Shown: one piece after another, positions 1 to 8,123 of the stretch
How the letters are laid out: each line of letters opens with the position of its first letter
How positions within the stretch are numbered: the first letter of the stretch is position 1
Assembly: GCA_041648665.1 (NCBI GenBank)
Contig: JBAZOP010000023.1
Span: 1-39,066, forward strand
Length of the DNA: 39,066 bases
Direction of reading: 5' to 3'
Source of the DNA: a bacterium
GTDB taxonomy: Bacteria > UBA10199 > 2-02-FULL-44-16 > JAAZCA01
Made by a program: the position numbers and the translations under genes
The notes under the pieces: model-generated
What the model was told of the DNA's origin: nothing
The model's input: the letters and a program-made list of their open reading frames with translations, nothing else
Database searches by the model: none

Positions 1-27
1 AGCAGCAGCCGGTGTTAGTCCAGTGAT

Positions 28-750
28 ATGGTAATAGAGAAGATACATGCCGGACTCACAAACCTTCCGCCCGCGTGGATAAGCAGGGCCGTGTCGCGCG
101 GCGGCACGATGGCGAACGCCCAGGAGATAAGAAAGATCCTGGGGGAACCCCTGCCCGAGGTGGTCGATCCATCCACCCTTTCGCCCGAGATCGCCGGCTT
201 TTTCGGGGCAAGGGGGCTCTTGGAGAGGCTGCGCAAGAAGCTCTCGATCTTCTCCCGCAAGAAGGGCGGAAAGATCATCCCGGCCAAAAACACGATCGCC
301 TCGGTCGACGAGGATGACAACCTGTACGTGGGCGTGGATTTTCTGGCGCAGCACGGCGACGACGAGGAGCTCATCGCCGGGATCGTGGCGCACGAATGGG
401 GCCACATGATGAGCGACCTGCCCAAGGGCGTCGACTGGTCGCACTTAACCTGGGACCAGCTCCATGCGATCCGGCGCGACGAGGAGGGGGACGCGGACGC
501 GTTTGCAGGCCGCGCCATGTTCCTCATGGGCTACTCGGTGGAGCCGATGGTCGAGTTCCTCTCCAGCATGGACCGCCGCAAGAAGGACAAGAACCTCCCC
601 TGCCACAAGTACCACAACTTCGCAACCAGGGCGGCTATCATCCGCGAATCGTTCGAGGCTGAGGAGCGGGCCATGAAGACCGCAAAGAGGATATTCGCTT
701 CAAAGGACGGAACCGGACCAAAGGTAGGCAGGATAATCGGGGCTGGATAG
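28..750 (+). CDS. M48-like zinc metallopeptidase, cytoplasmic
   Basis: A 240-residue protein with a HEWGH zinc-binding motif (residues 122-126 from this start) followed about 28 residues later by EGDADAFA, which fits the ExxAD third-ligand motif of M48-type gluzincins. There is no signal peptide or obvious membrane segment, unlike HtpX, so it is probably soluble; BepA/LoiP-type relatives are exported, which this protein does not appear to be. The start is uncertain: neither the ATG at 28 nor the ATG at 109 (residue 28) has a clear ribosome binding site, and the first 27 residues look unrelated to the domain. The gene is convergent with cutA, only 2 bp away. The substrate is unknown. The metallopeptidase fold is well supported by the motifs; the role is not. 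Confidence 0.75.
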   Translation: MVIEKIHAGLTNLPPAWISRAVSRGGTMANAQEIRKILGEPLPEVVDPSTLSPEIAGFFGARGLLERLRKKLSIFSRKKGGKIIPAKNTIASVDEDDNLYVGVDFLAQHGDDEELIAGIVAHEWGHMMSDLPKGVDWSHLTWDQLHAIRRDEEGDADAFAGRAMFLMGYSVEPMVEFLSSMDRRKKDKNLPCHKYHNFATRAAIIRESFEAEERAMKTAKRIFASKDGTGPKVGRIIGAG

Positions 751-752
751 AT

Positions 753-1073
753 CTACCTGGTTCCCTCTTCCATCCACTTCAGATACTCATCCATGCCGTC
801 CGTGATGGAAACCACGAGGAACTCGGGGACCTCGTAGCTGTGGTGCTTTGAGATCGCCTTCTTGATATCGGCTATCCTGCCCTCCACGGTCTTGATGAAG
901 AGCAGGTACTCCTGGTCCGAATGGACCTTGCCCTCCCACTCATACACGGATTCGATCTTAGGGATTATCTGCACGCACGCCGCGAGCCGTTCCTTGACGA
1001 GGACTTCGGCGAGAGAACGCGCCTCGCCCTGTTTGTTGGTCGTGGTCATCGCTATGCAGGGTTCGGACTTCAC
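753..1073 (-). CDS. cutA: CutA-like divalent cation tolerance protein
   Basis: A 106-residue protein matching the CutA1 family over its full length: an N-terminal strand CIAMTTT, then LAEVLVKERLAACVQIIP, VYEWEGKVHSDQEYLLFIKT, HHSYEVPEFLVVSI and a C-terminal YLKWM helix. These are the conserved trimer-core segments of CutA. Family members form ferredoxin-like trimers linked to copper tolerance in some bacteria; the true function is unsettled. It starts at a GTG that overlaps the stop codon of the upstream adenosyltransferase gene by 4 bp (GTGA), so the two are translationally coupled. A later ATG at 1049 would remove the first beta strand and is less likely. Confidence 0.9.
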   Translation of the reverse strand: MKSEPCIAMTTTNKQGEARSLAEVLVKERLAACVQIIPKIESVYEWEGKVHSDQEYLLFIKTVEGRIADIKKAISKHHSYEVPEFLVVSITDGMDEYLKWMEEGTR

Positions 1074-1633
1074 GGGTTCTCCTTCGTGCAGAAGGCGACC
1101 CCTGCGGAGCGCTCTATATAGCGGGCGAGCATGAAGAGGTAGTCCGAGAGGCGGTTGAGATATATGACCCCCTGCTCGTTTCCGTACGCGCCGTGCTGCG
1201 CAAGCTGCGCCACCTGTCTCTCGAGCCTGCGCGCCACCGAGCGGGCTATGTCCATCGCGGCCGAGGCCTCGCAGGCGCCGGGGATTATGAACGAGCGCGG
1301 GAGTTTTATCTCCTTCTCAAGGGCCTCTATCCTCTTCTCGATGTGTTCCACATGGTGCGCAGCCGTTGGCTCCACAAACTTGAGCGCCGACGGGTCCGTG
1401 CAGGCCAGCTCGGAGGCCAGCCTAACCAGGTCCAGCTGCAGCTCCTGCATCTCACGCGCCACCTCGTTGCACTTCCCGCCATACTTGTCGGTAAGCGCCC
1501 TGGCGAGCCCGATGTGGGAATTGAGCTCGTCGAGCACTCCAAAGGCCTCGATCCGGGGGTCCGCCTTCGCGATCTCCTCGCCGGAGAGAAGCCTGGTCTT
1601 GCCCCTGTCGCCCGTCCTGGTGACTATGCCCAT
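1070..1633 (-). CDS. Cob(I)yrinic acid a,c-diamide adenosyltransferase, PduO type
   Basis: A 187-residue protein with the PduO-type ATP:cob(I)alamin adenosyltransferase hallmarks: TRTGDRGKTRL at residues 5-15 (ATP-binding loop), VLDELNSHIGLARA, the RSVARRLERQV helix and a C-terminal YLFMLARYIE helix. The enzyme transfers the 5'-deoxyadenosyl group of ATP to Co(I) corrinoid, giving coenzyme B12; its presence implies adenosylcobalamin use (mutase or ribonucleotide reductase) or salvage elsewhere in the genome. No corrinoid biosynthesis gene is next to it. It is the first gene of a two-gene unit with cutA and is divergent from the methyltransferase-like gene across an 83-bp AT-rich spacer. No strong ribosome binding site precedes the ATG. 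Confidence 0.9.
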   Translation of the reverse strand: MGIVTRTGDRGKTRLLSGEEIAKADPRIEAFGVLDELNSHIGLARALTDKYGGKCNEVAREMQELQLDLVRLASELACTDPSALKFVEPTAAHHVEHIEKRIEALEKEIKLPRSFIIPGACEASAAMDIARSVARRLERQVAQLAQHGAYGNEQGVIYLNRLSDYLFMLARYIERSAGVAFCTKENP

Positions 1634-1678
1634 GTGTTTATATTTAGAAAATAGCGGGGATATTGTAAATGATGATGA

Positions 1679-1707
1679 TTGACACGGCTCACTAACAAAA
1701 ATATCAT
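1679..1707 (+). promoter_or_regulatory. Sigma-70-type promoter, probably giving a leaderless mRNA
   Basis: TTGACA at 1679-1684 matches the -35 consensus, a 17-bp spacer follows, and TATCAT at 1702-1707 matches five of six -10 bases. Transcription would start near 1714-1717, which is at the ATG (1717) of the next gene. That gene has no Shine-Dalgarno sequence, consistent with a leaderless transcript. Confidence 0.6.
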
Positions 1708-1716
1708 TTCATCACC

Positions 1717-2205
1717 ATGTTCGTCTTCCGCACCATCATATGGGGCACCGTCTTCATGGCCCTCTCGCTGATAGCAGGGCCCTGGGTGGCGATGCGCTTC
1801 GACGGGAGCTTCCCTGTCATCGACCTGGGGGCGCTGCGCTACGCCGGGATATTGTTCATAATCGTGGGAGCGCCTCTCACCCTCTACTGCGGCGCCGTGC
1901 TCCTCATCCCCGGGGCCTCCAAGCCCGCGCCCTACGACGCCGGCGGGGTATTCACCGTGGCAGGCCCTTACAAGTACGTGCGAAATCCGTTCATGCTGGC
2001 TGTTCTCGTCACGATGTGGGGAGAGGCGCTCATCATGTCGCGCATCGCTATGTTCGCCTACACCCTGATCATCAGCTGGGTGATCCACTTCTGGGTGCTC
2101 TTCTACGAGGAGCCCTCCCTCGAAGAGAGCCTCGGCCAAGAGTACAGAAAATACCGCAGGACGGTTCCCCGCTGGTTACCGAAGTTCAAGAAATACAAGG
2201 GGTGA
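1717..2205 (+). CDS. ICMT-like membrane methyltransferase family protein
   Basis: A 162-residue integral membrane protein with about four hydrophobic segments (near residues 5-25, 42-65, 84-105 and 108-130). The C-terminal half carries the signature of the isoprenylcysteine carboxyl methyltransferase / phospholipid methyltransferase superfamily: GPYKYVRNPFML (cofactor-facing RNP motif), then EEPSLEESLGQEYRKY and VPRWLP. In bacteria such proteins are mostly uncharacterised SAM-dependent methyltransferases of lipids or small molecules. It stands alone between divergent and convergent neighbours and is convergent with the TPR lipoprotein gene (1 bp between stops). The family assignment is firm; the substrate is unknown. 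The absence of a ribosome binding site fits the promoter placed immediately upstream. Confidence 0.8.
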   Translation: MFVFRTIIWGTVFMALSLIAGPWVAMRFDGSFPVIDLGALRYAGILFIIVGAPLTLYCGAVLLIPGASKPAPYDAGGVFTVAGPYKYVRNPFMLAVLVTMWGEALIMSRIAMFAYTLIISWVIHFWVLFYEEPSLEESLGQEYRKYRRTVPRWLPKFKKYKG

Positions 2206-2206
2206 A

Positions 2207-2722
2207 TCAGAACGACTGATCGAGAGGCGAAGGCATCATCTCGTGCGATCCGCCGGAGCCGAGTTCCTTCCGCAGATCATCTATCCGGGCTGTCCAGTCT
2301 TCATCATGCGAGAGCAGCGCCTCGGCCTTGTCCAGTATGCCCAGCGCAACGTCCGTCTCGCCCTGTCTTGCCCGCGCAAGGGCCAGGTAATAGTAGGCGG
2401 CCCCGTTGGTCGTGTCCACGTTGACCGCGTCGCTGAAGGCGCCGGCAGCGCGCTCGTAGTCCCCCTGCTCCAGGATCGCCCTGCCCTTTGTGAGGAGTCT
2501 GTCGGAGGCCTGCCGCTCCGGCCCTACCACGGCCTCAGGCGCAGTCATCGGCTCCTTCATCTCCTTCGGCGGGGGTCGGTGCGCACCGGAAGGCAGCTTC
2601 TTGTGGGTGGGTTTTTTGGGACATCCCGAGAGGAGGAGCGCCAGGACGAGGAGCGCGATCAGCGTCAGAACTCCGTGGGGGCGGTTTCTCTTGCCGATGA
2701 ATCCAGCTTTATCTCGTCGCAT
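2207..2722 (-). CDS. TPR-repeat lipoprotein
   Basis: A 171-residue protein beginning with a basic N-region and a hydrophobic stretch that ends in the lipobox LLSGC (Cys34), so it should be lipidated. A Lys/Pro-rich linker follows, and the C-terminal half (about residues 75-145) reads as tetratricopeptide repeats: LLTKGRAILEQGDYERAAGA, then NGAAYYYLALARARQGE, then ALGILDKAEALL. TPR lipoproteins act as scaffolds; the gene overlaps the 3' end of the PBP1B gene by 58 bp and is co-directional, so a role near peptidoglycan synthesis, like the LpoB/LpoA activators of E. coli PBP1s, is a guess from context only. The start is the only ATG ahead of the signal sequence. Confidence 0.75.
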   Translation of the reverse strand: MRRDKAGFIGKRNRPHGVLTLIALLVLALLLSGCPKKPTHKKLPSGAHRPPPKEMKEPMTAPEAVVGPERQASDRLLTKGRAILEQGDYERAAGAFSDAVNVDTTNGAAYYYLALARARQGETDVALGILDKAEALLSHDEDWTARIDDLRKELGSGGSHEMMPSPLDQSF

Positions 2723-5070
2723 GACTTGTCAGGCTCCGTGCCCTTTATGAAGACCTCGAATTCGCCGCCAGGACACGATGAATCGGAAAGTCCCCCGGTG
2801 ATCGGATCGACTTTTACCAGAATGACCCCGGGCGGGCCAGTAAAATCGCCGTCGCCGTTGGGGCGGACCGCCTTCATGAAGCGCGACCAGATGGGCAGCG
2901 CGCCCGAAGCGCCGCTCAAGTTGACCGCGGTGTTGTCGTCGTATCCCACCCATGAAAGCGCGAGCAACTTCGGCGTGAAGCCCACGAACCACGCGTCCCG
3001 GTAGTTGGACGTGGTGCCGGTCTTGCCGGCTGCAACCGCCGTGAAACCGTGGCTCCGCGCACCGGCCCCCGTCCCCCTGTCGATCACCCCTTTGAGCATG
3101 CTCGTGGCGAGGAAAACCGGGGCGGCGTCGAACTCGCGCTTCATGGTCATGGATTTCTTCTCCAGGACCTGACCCTCCTTGGTCATCAAGTTGATGATGG
3201 AGATCGGCTCCGCCCTTATCCCCGCGTTCGGGAAGATCGTGTAGGCGCTCGCCATCTCCATGGGCGTGACCTCGAAGGACCCAAGCGCCATGGACGGCAC
3301 CGCCGAAAGCTCGCTCTTTATCCCCGCGTCCCTCGCGGTCTTGATGACGTTCTCCAGCCCGGCGTCTATCGCGAGCTTGGCCGTGGCTATGTTGTAGCTG
3401 TGCTCGAGCGCGTTCCTTAAGGTTACGGGCCCGTGCTCTTTCTTGTCGTAGTTCGCGGGGCTCCACTTTTTGCCCCCCGACTCAACGGAGAACGAAGCGT
3501 CGTCGATGAGGGAGGCGGGCGTGAACATGACCTTGCTGCGCGCAGGGTCCAGGGCCGTGAGATAGACGAACGGCTTGAACGTGGAACCCGGCTGGCGCAT
3601 GGCCTGGGTGCAGCGGTCGAACTGTGAATCCGAATACTCGCGGCCGCCGACCAGCGCGCGCAGGAACCCGGTGGAGGGCTGGACCGCGACGAGGCACGCC
3701 TCGAGTTTCCCCTCATGACCCTTGGGCAGTTTGTAGGCAAAGTCCTTCTCAAGAGCGGCGATCCCCTGCTCCACCGCCCCCTCGGCGGCCAGCTGCATGA
3801 ACATGTCCAGCGTGGTGAAGATCTTGAGCCCCTCGGTCTTGAGGATCTCGGACGGATAGAGGTCGGCGAGTTGCCTCTTCACGAAGTCTATGAAGTACGG
3901 CGCCACGACGGCGCGAGTCCTGACCTTGGGCGTCACTATCTTCTCGCCCTTCGCGCCCTCGTACTCCTGCTTATCGATGAAACCCTTCTCGAACATGCGC
4001 GCCAGCACGAAGTCGCGGCGCTCCTTCGCTTTCTCCGGGTTGGATATGGGGTTGTACTGACTCGGCGACTTGATCATGCCGGCTAGCAGCGCGCACTCTG
4101 CGATCGAAAGCTGGCCCGCGGCCTTGCCGAAGTAGAGGCGACTGGCCTCCTCCACGCCCGAGACGGACGTGGAACCGCGCTGGCCGAGGTATATCTCGTT
4201 CATGTACGCCTCTAATATCTCGGCCTTCGAATGTTTGCGCTCTATCCTCGACGCCATCAGCATCTCGTTTATCTTCCTTGTGAAAGACTTCTTGGGATAC
4301 AGGAAGAAGTTCTTCACGAGCTGCTGTGTGAGAGTGGAGCCGCCCTGCACTATGCGCATGGCCTTGAGGTTGGCCATCGCCGCACGCATTATGCCCACAG
4401 GATCGATGCCGCCGTGCTCAAAGAAGCGCTCGTCCTCGATCAGGATTATCGCCTGCACCAGCTTCTCCGGCACCTCCTTGAGCGAGACAGGCGTGCGATC
4501 CTCCATCTTCTCGTTGAATATGGAGGAGACCTGCTCCGGCTCCAGCTTCACCACCTCCATCGCCTCACCCGTGTCCAGCCTCTTCACGCCCTTCACGAGT
4601 CCGGCCTCAAGATCGAGCTGCACAGGAAAACCCTCGAAGCGCTCGCCGGGATACTCGAAGTCGTGCAGGTAGATGATAAGACGGGCGTCGCTCAGCGAAT
4701 ATTCGCCCGGACCTTTGGCATCCGCGCCTGTATTACGGTAGCCGAGGCGGTCAAGTTTTGCGACTATCTTGCGGTCGTTGATGTTGAAACCGGGATAGAG
4801 GTACTCGGCGTCGGAATAGACGCGCGACGGCAGATCCCATTTGCGCGGCCTGTCGAACTTGGCCTCGATCTGCGAATCCAGCTTGTGGAAGTGGTAGAGC
4901 ATGGCGATCCCAACCACGATCGCTATCAGGACGAGGAATTTGAGGATCTTTATCCCCTTCTTGGCCTTGCTAACCAGGCCCAGCCCGTGTTTGCCGATCT
5001 CTCGCCTGCGCTTCTCCATGTCCCTCTGGCGCTCGGTCTGTCTCTTGTTGCGGCGGTAGTAAGGTGACAC
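2665..5070 (-). CDS. mrcB: Bifunctional penicillin-binding protein 1B-type peptidoglycan synthase
   Basis: About 801 residues. After a basic cytoplasmic tail rich in Arg/Lys (1-45) there is one membrane segment (about 46-63), a UB2H-like region beginning PSRVYSDAEYLYPG that is typical of PBP1B rather than PBP1A, a GT51 glycosyltransferase with EDERFFEHGG (Glu212 catalytic) and GGSTLTQQLVKN, and a transpeptidase with QPGSTFKPF (Ser496 nucleophile), SYN (Ser558) and KTGTT (Lys683). It polymerises lipid II and crosslinks stem peptides on the periplasmic side. Two GTG starts compete; the one at 5070 is chosen because AGGAG at 5076-5080 sits 5 nt upstream of it, whereas it overlaps the GTG at 5076. 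tRNA-Ser lies just upstream. All catalytic residues are present. Confidence 0.92.
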   Translation of the reverse strand: MSPYYRRNKRQTERQRDMEKRRREIGKHGLGLVSKAKKGIKILKFLVLIAIVVGIAMLYHFHKLDSQIEAKFDRPRKWDLPSRVYSDAEYLYPGFNINDRKIVAKLDRLGYRNTGADAKGPGEYSLSDARLIIYLHDFEYPGERFEGFPVQLDLEAGLVKGVKRLDTGEAMEVVKLEPEQVSSIFNEKMEDRTPVSLKEVPEKLVQAIILIEDERFFEHGGIDPVGIMRAAMANLKAMRIVQGGSTLTQQLVKNFFLYPKKSFTRKINEMLMASRIERKHSKAEILEAYMNEIYLGQRGSTSVSGVEEASRLYFGKAAGQLSIAECALLAGMIKSPSQYNPISNPEKAKERRDFVLARMFEKGFIDKQEYEGAKGEKIVTPKVRTRAVVAPYFIDFVKRQLADLYPSEILKTEGLKIFTTLDMFMQLAAEGAVEQGIAALEKDFAYKLPKGHEGKLEACLVAVQPSTGFLRALVGGREYSDSQFDRCTQAMRQPGSTFKPFVYLTALDPARSKVMFTPASLIDDASFSVESGGKKWSPANYDKKEHGPVTLRNALEHSYNIATAKLAIDAGLENVIKTARDAGIKSELSAVPSMALGSFEVTPMEMASAYTIFPNAGIRAEPISIINLMTKEGQVLEKKSMTMKREFDAAPVFLATSMLKGVIDRGTGAGARSHGFTAVAAGKTGTTSNYRDAWFVGFTPKLLALSWVGYDDNTAVNLSGASGALPIWSRFMKAVRPNGDGDFTGPPGVILVKVDPITGGLSDSSCPGGEFEVFIKGTEPDKSCDEIKLDSSARETAPTEF

Positions 5071-5092
5071 CTGCACTCCTGTTCAATCCTAT

Positions 5093-5182
5093 TGGCGGAG
5101 AGGGGGAGATTCGAACTCCCGGACCTCGTAAAAGGTCAGTGGTTTTCAAGACCACCCGTTTCGGCCGCTCACGCACCTCTCC
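5093..5182 (-). tRNA. tRNA-Ser (anticodon UGA)
   Basis: Read on the minus strand, the 7-bp acceptor GGAGAGG pairs with CCTCTCC, the anticodon loop is CTTGAAA (anticodon TGA, serine), a long variable arm with stem GACCT/AGGTC follows, and the T arm contains TTCGAAT. Discriminator G and the CCA end are encoded (5093-5096). It begins 10 bp after the stop codon of the upstream Pro/Ala-rich gene and ends about 22 bp before the PBP1B start, so it is probably co-transcribed or read through. Confidence 0.95.
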
Positions 5183-5192
5183 AAATTCCGCC

Positions 5193-6152
5193 CTACTTCC
5201 ATCTCGACGGCGGCTTCTGGACATCCAGATCGCTGTCAGGGGCTCCCACTTGCTCGAAATCATCGACCTGTTTGACGGGCGCAGGTGAAACGGCCGGCGG
5301 CGGAGCTGTTTTTTTCGACTGAGGGACATGGCCGCTCTGAGGCGTCTTCACGTCCTCGAGCCTCACAGCCCCCTGAGGCACAGGCTCGGGCACGTAGCCG
5401 GGCAGATCGCTCTTGGGCGCGCCGTAACTCGCCGGCGGAGTGGGCATGGCCTGCGGGGCAGGGGGAGGGGCCGGGGCCGCTATCTTCGGTGCGGGCGCTG
5501 GGGCCGGGGCTGGGGCCGGAGCAGGCGCAGGAACCGGCGCCGGATACGTGGGCGCTGGGGCCGGCGCCCTGGAAGAACCGGGGTACACCGGCATCTTGTC
5601 GGACACGCCCGGTATGTAGTGCCTGAGGACCACGGGTTTGTCGCCTGACGATTCATAGATCGAGCCCCGTTCCTGAGCCTGGGCAGTTGCCTTCGCAGGC
5701 GCTGGAACAGGTACAGCAACCTTCGCAGGCGCCGGAGCAGGTGCAGGAACCGGGGCCGGCGCAACATACGCGGGAGCCTGGACCGGGGCCGGTTTCAACG
5801 CGCCGCCCTTTCTTGCGTCGAACTGCTCCAGCGTCACGGCGCCGGCCGGCGCCGCCTCGTCGCACGCTCCGGGCAGATCGCACTTTACAGAGCCGTATCC
5901 GGAATGGCCCTGACCGGAATAAGACTTGGGGGTCGAATAAGACTTGGGAGCCGAATAGGGTTTGGCTGCAGGCTTTGGCTCTGCCGGTTTTGCGGGCGTC
6001 GTCGGCTTCTCCGGTATTATCGTGCGCGGCGGCGGCTCCGTGGTCTCAGTTACGGTCTCGCTTCCCTGGCCCGTGACCTGAGTCTGCGCCCACAAAGGCG
6101 CACAGACAAACATTGCGGCTGCGACAAAAGACACGACGATGAACTTGCGCAT
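5193..6152 (-). CDS. Exported Pro/Ala-rich protein with duplicated DLPG...GAVxLE module
   Basis: A 319-residue protein with a clear signal peptide (MRKFIVVSFVAAAMFVCAPLWA, cleavage about residue 22-23). Most of the chain is low-complexity Pro/Ala/Lys/Val sequence typical of disordered periplasmic or wall-spanning spacers. Two copies of a short motif stand out: DLPG at 92-95 with GAVTLE at 104-109, and DLPG at 249-252 with GAVRLE at 261-266, each with the same 12-residue offset; a possible third remnant, GAPDSDLDV, lies near the C terminus. The motif may be a binding module, but I know no named family for it. It lies upstream of tRNA-Ser and PBP1B, co-directional. A GGGGG ribosome binding site precedes the ATG. 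Function unknown. Confidence 0.75.
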   Translation of the reverse strand: MRKFIVVSFVAAAMFVCAPLWAQTQVTGQGSETVTETTEPPPRTIIPEKPTTPAKPAEPKPAAKPYSAPKSYSTPKSYSGQGHSGYGSVKCDLPGACDEAAPAGAVTLEQFDARKGGALKPAPVQAPAYVAPAPVPAPAPAPAKVAVPVPAPAKATAQAQERGSIYESSGDKPVVLRHYIPGVSDKMPVYPGSSRAPAPAPTYPAPVPAPAPAPAPAPAPAPKIAAPAPPPAPQAMPTPPASYGAPKSDLPGYVPEPVPQGAVRLEDVKTPQSGHVPQSKKTAPPPAVSPAPVKQVDDFEQVGAPDSDLDVQKPPSRWK

Positions 6153-6264
6153 ATCGGCCCCCTTGACTTTGTGCGAGAGTGTAGCATTTTCGTCGCAAAT
6201 GACAACCGCCTAGCTGCACCCGCAAGATCGGGGGCGGCACAGCGCGGACCCGACCAGGACCGAG

Positions 6265-8070
6265 ATGGAAGAGAGCGAACAAACAATCGGAAGAAAATCC
6301 CTCCTCGCAAGGATCAAGGCGTATCCGGGCAAAATTTTTTGGGCGCTCTCGATGCCGGGTGCAACCCGTAAGCTGCTGGCCTTGGCCCTGCTGGTCGGCC
6401 TCATCACCGGGCTCGTCTCCTGTGTGTTCCAGTGGTTGATCGACGCGATCACCAGGATATCCTTCGGCGCTCAAGGCAGCATATTCTCTGGTCCATGGCG
6501 CTGGGCAGTCCTTTTCATACCGGCGCTGGGAGGCCTCTTGGTCGGCCCTATGGTCACGCGTTTTGCGCGCGAAGCGAAAGGCCACGGCGTGCCCGAGGTG
6601 ATGCTGGCCGTGGCGCGAAAGGGAGGAAAGATCAGACCCGTGGTCGGCGTCGTGAAGGCACTGGCCAGCGCGATCTGCATAGGCAGCGGCGGTTCGGCCG
6701 GAAAAGAGGGGCCGATCGTGCAGATCGGCTCCGCATTCGGCTCGTCGGTCGGGCAACTCTTCCGCATGCCCGGTGGAATGACCAAGATGCTCGTCGCCTG
6801 CGGCGCGGCAGGCGGCATCTCCGCCACATTCGCCACCCCGATCGCCGGCGTGCTCTTCGCCATGGAGGTGATACTCCAGGAGTTCACCGCCAGCGCCTTC
6901 TCTATGGTAGTCATCTCCTCGGTCACCGCATCAACGGTTTCAAGGTTGATCCTCGGCGAGGGGTTCTTCTTCCACGTGCCTGAGTACGACCTGGTCAGCC
7001 ACTGGGAGCTCTTCCTGTTCGCAGCCCTGGGCGCGATCGCAGCGCTCTACGCCCGTGCATTCGTGAAGATCCTCTACAAAACCGAGGACGTGTTCGACGG
7101 GATCCGCATGCCGGAGTGGCTCAAACCCGCGCTCGGCGGCCTCTTCGTGGGAGCGATGGGGCTCGCCCTGCCGCAGGTGCTCGGCACGGGCCACGCAGCG
7201 ACGGAGGCGGCGATGCTAGGCCAGATGAGCGCCCTCGCCCTCATCGTCCTGTCCGCAGCGAAGATATTCGCCACATCGTTCACACTCGGCTCGGGCGGCT
7301 CGGGCGGCGTATTCTCGCCCTCGTTATTCATCGGCGCCATGCTCGGCGGCTCCATGGGACGGGCCTTCTCGGGGCTGTTGCCGGGCGTGGTCGGTTCGCC
7401 CGGGGCATACGCGCTCGTCGGCATGGGGGCCCTCTTCGCCGGGGCCACGCGCGCGCCCATCACCGCTATCATCATCGTCTTCGAGATGACCAACGACTAT
7501 GAGATCATCCTGCCCGTCATGACCGCGGTCGTCATCGCCACACTCGTCTCGCGTCTGCTGAGCGAAGAGACCATCTACACCCTCAAGCTCCTGAGGCGCG
7601 GCATCAGGCTGGGTGCGCCCAGGGAGGACGCGCTCGCGATGATGGCCGTGCGCGACGTCATGCGCGAAAAATTCGACAGCATAGACGAAGACACCAAACT
7701 CATAGACCTCATCGACAGGCTCCAGCATGGAACCCAGCACGGATTCCCGGTCCTCGACGGCCAGGGCAGGCTAGCGGGGCTCATCACCTTCGCGCAGGTC
7801 AGGGCGGCGCTCTCCGTGATAGGCGAGCTCGGCGAAATGGTGGTCGCAGGGGAGCTGATGCTAGCCCCGCCACCGGTGGCCTTTCCGGACGAGAGCATCG
7901 CGCAGATAGCCGAAAGACTGGAGATAAACGATGTGGACAGACTGCCGGTCGTGGACCCCGACGATCCGGAGCGGGTCGTAGGCCTCATCACGCACAACGA
8001 CATACTCCGCGCTTACCGCAGCCGCATCGGCAAGGCCCGAGCCGAAGCCCTCGACGGCATGGGGATATGA
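6265..8070 (+). CDS. CLC-family chloride channel/antiporter with C-terminal CBS pair
   Basis: A 601-residue CLC protein. About ten or more hydrophobic helices occupy residues 35-430; the pore motifs are GHGVPEV (the central Ser of GSGIP is His here), GSGGSAGKEGP (residues 140-150, with Glu148 as the external gating glutamate) and GSGGSGGVFSPSLFIG. Two CBS domains follow (about 455-515 and 525-590), which in other CLCs bind adenine nucleotides and regulate gating. The internal site that holds the proton-coupling Glu in E. coli ClcA reads LFAMEV here, so the second Glu of the EE pair is Val (residue 202), as in CLC channels. It therefore may be uncoupled or channel-like; transport mode is inference. 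First gene of a plus-strand group. Confidence 0.9.
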   Translation: MEESEQTIGRKSLLARIKAYPGKIFWALSMPGATRKLLALALLVGLITGLVSCVFQWLIDAITRISFGAQGSIFSGPWRWAVLFIPALGGLLVGPMVTRFAREAKGHGVPEVMLAVARKGGKIRPVVGVVKALASAICIGSGGSAGKEGPIVQIGSAFGSSVGQLFRMPGGMTKMLVACGAAGGISATFATPIAGVLFAMEVILQEFTASAFSMVVISSVTASTVSRLILGEGFFFHVPEYDLVSHWELFLFAALGAIAALYARAFVKILYKTEDVFDGIRMPEWLKPALGGLFVGAMGLALPQVLGTGHAATEAAMLGQMSALALIVLSAAKIFATSFTLGSGGSGGVFSPSLFIGAMLGGSMGRAFSGLLPGVVGSPGAYALVGMGALFAGATRAPITAIIIVFEMTNDYEIILPVMTAVVIATLVSRLLSEETIYTLKLLRRGIRLGAPREDALAMMAVRDVMREKFDSIDEDTKLIDLIDRLQHGTQHGFPVLDGQGRLAGLITFAQVRAALSVIGELGEMVVAGELMLAPPPVAFPDESIAQIAERLEINDVDRLPVVDPDDPERVVGLITHNDILRAYRSRIGKARAEALDGMGI

Positions 8071-8098
8071 TTGCCATCTCCTTCCCGTGTGATATAAA
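8071..8098 (+). promoter_or_regulatory. Candidate sigma-70-type promoter for the small exported protein
   Basis: TTGCCA at 8071-8076 and TATAAA at 8093-8098, separated by 16 bp, directly after the stop codon of the CLC gene and about 25 bp ahead of a strong AAAGGAGG ribosome binding site and ATG (8124). This suggests the downstream gene has its own promoter. Confidence 0.5.
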
Positions 8099-8123
8099 TC
8101 CGTCACCCTAAAAGGAGGATCCC

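Noticed and set aside
4231..5067. Long open frame on the plus strand opposite the PBP1B gene
   Set aside because: It is an antisense frame of the high-GC PBP1B gene, whose motifs are complete; the antisense protein has no recognisable features or ribosome binding site.
5460..5770. Repetitive GCC/GGGGCC-rich tract
   Set aside because: It encodes the Pro/Ala spacer of the exported protein; not a tandem-repeat array or CRISPR.
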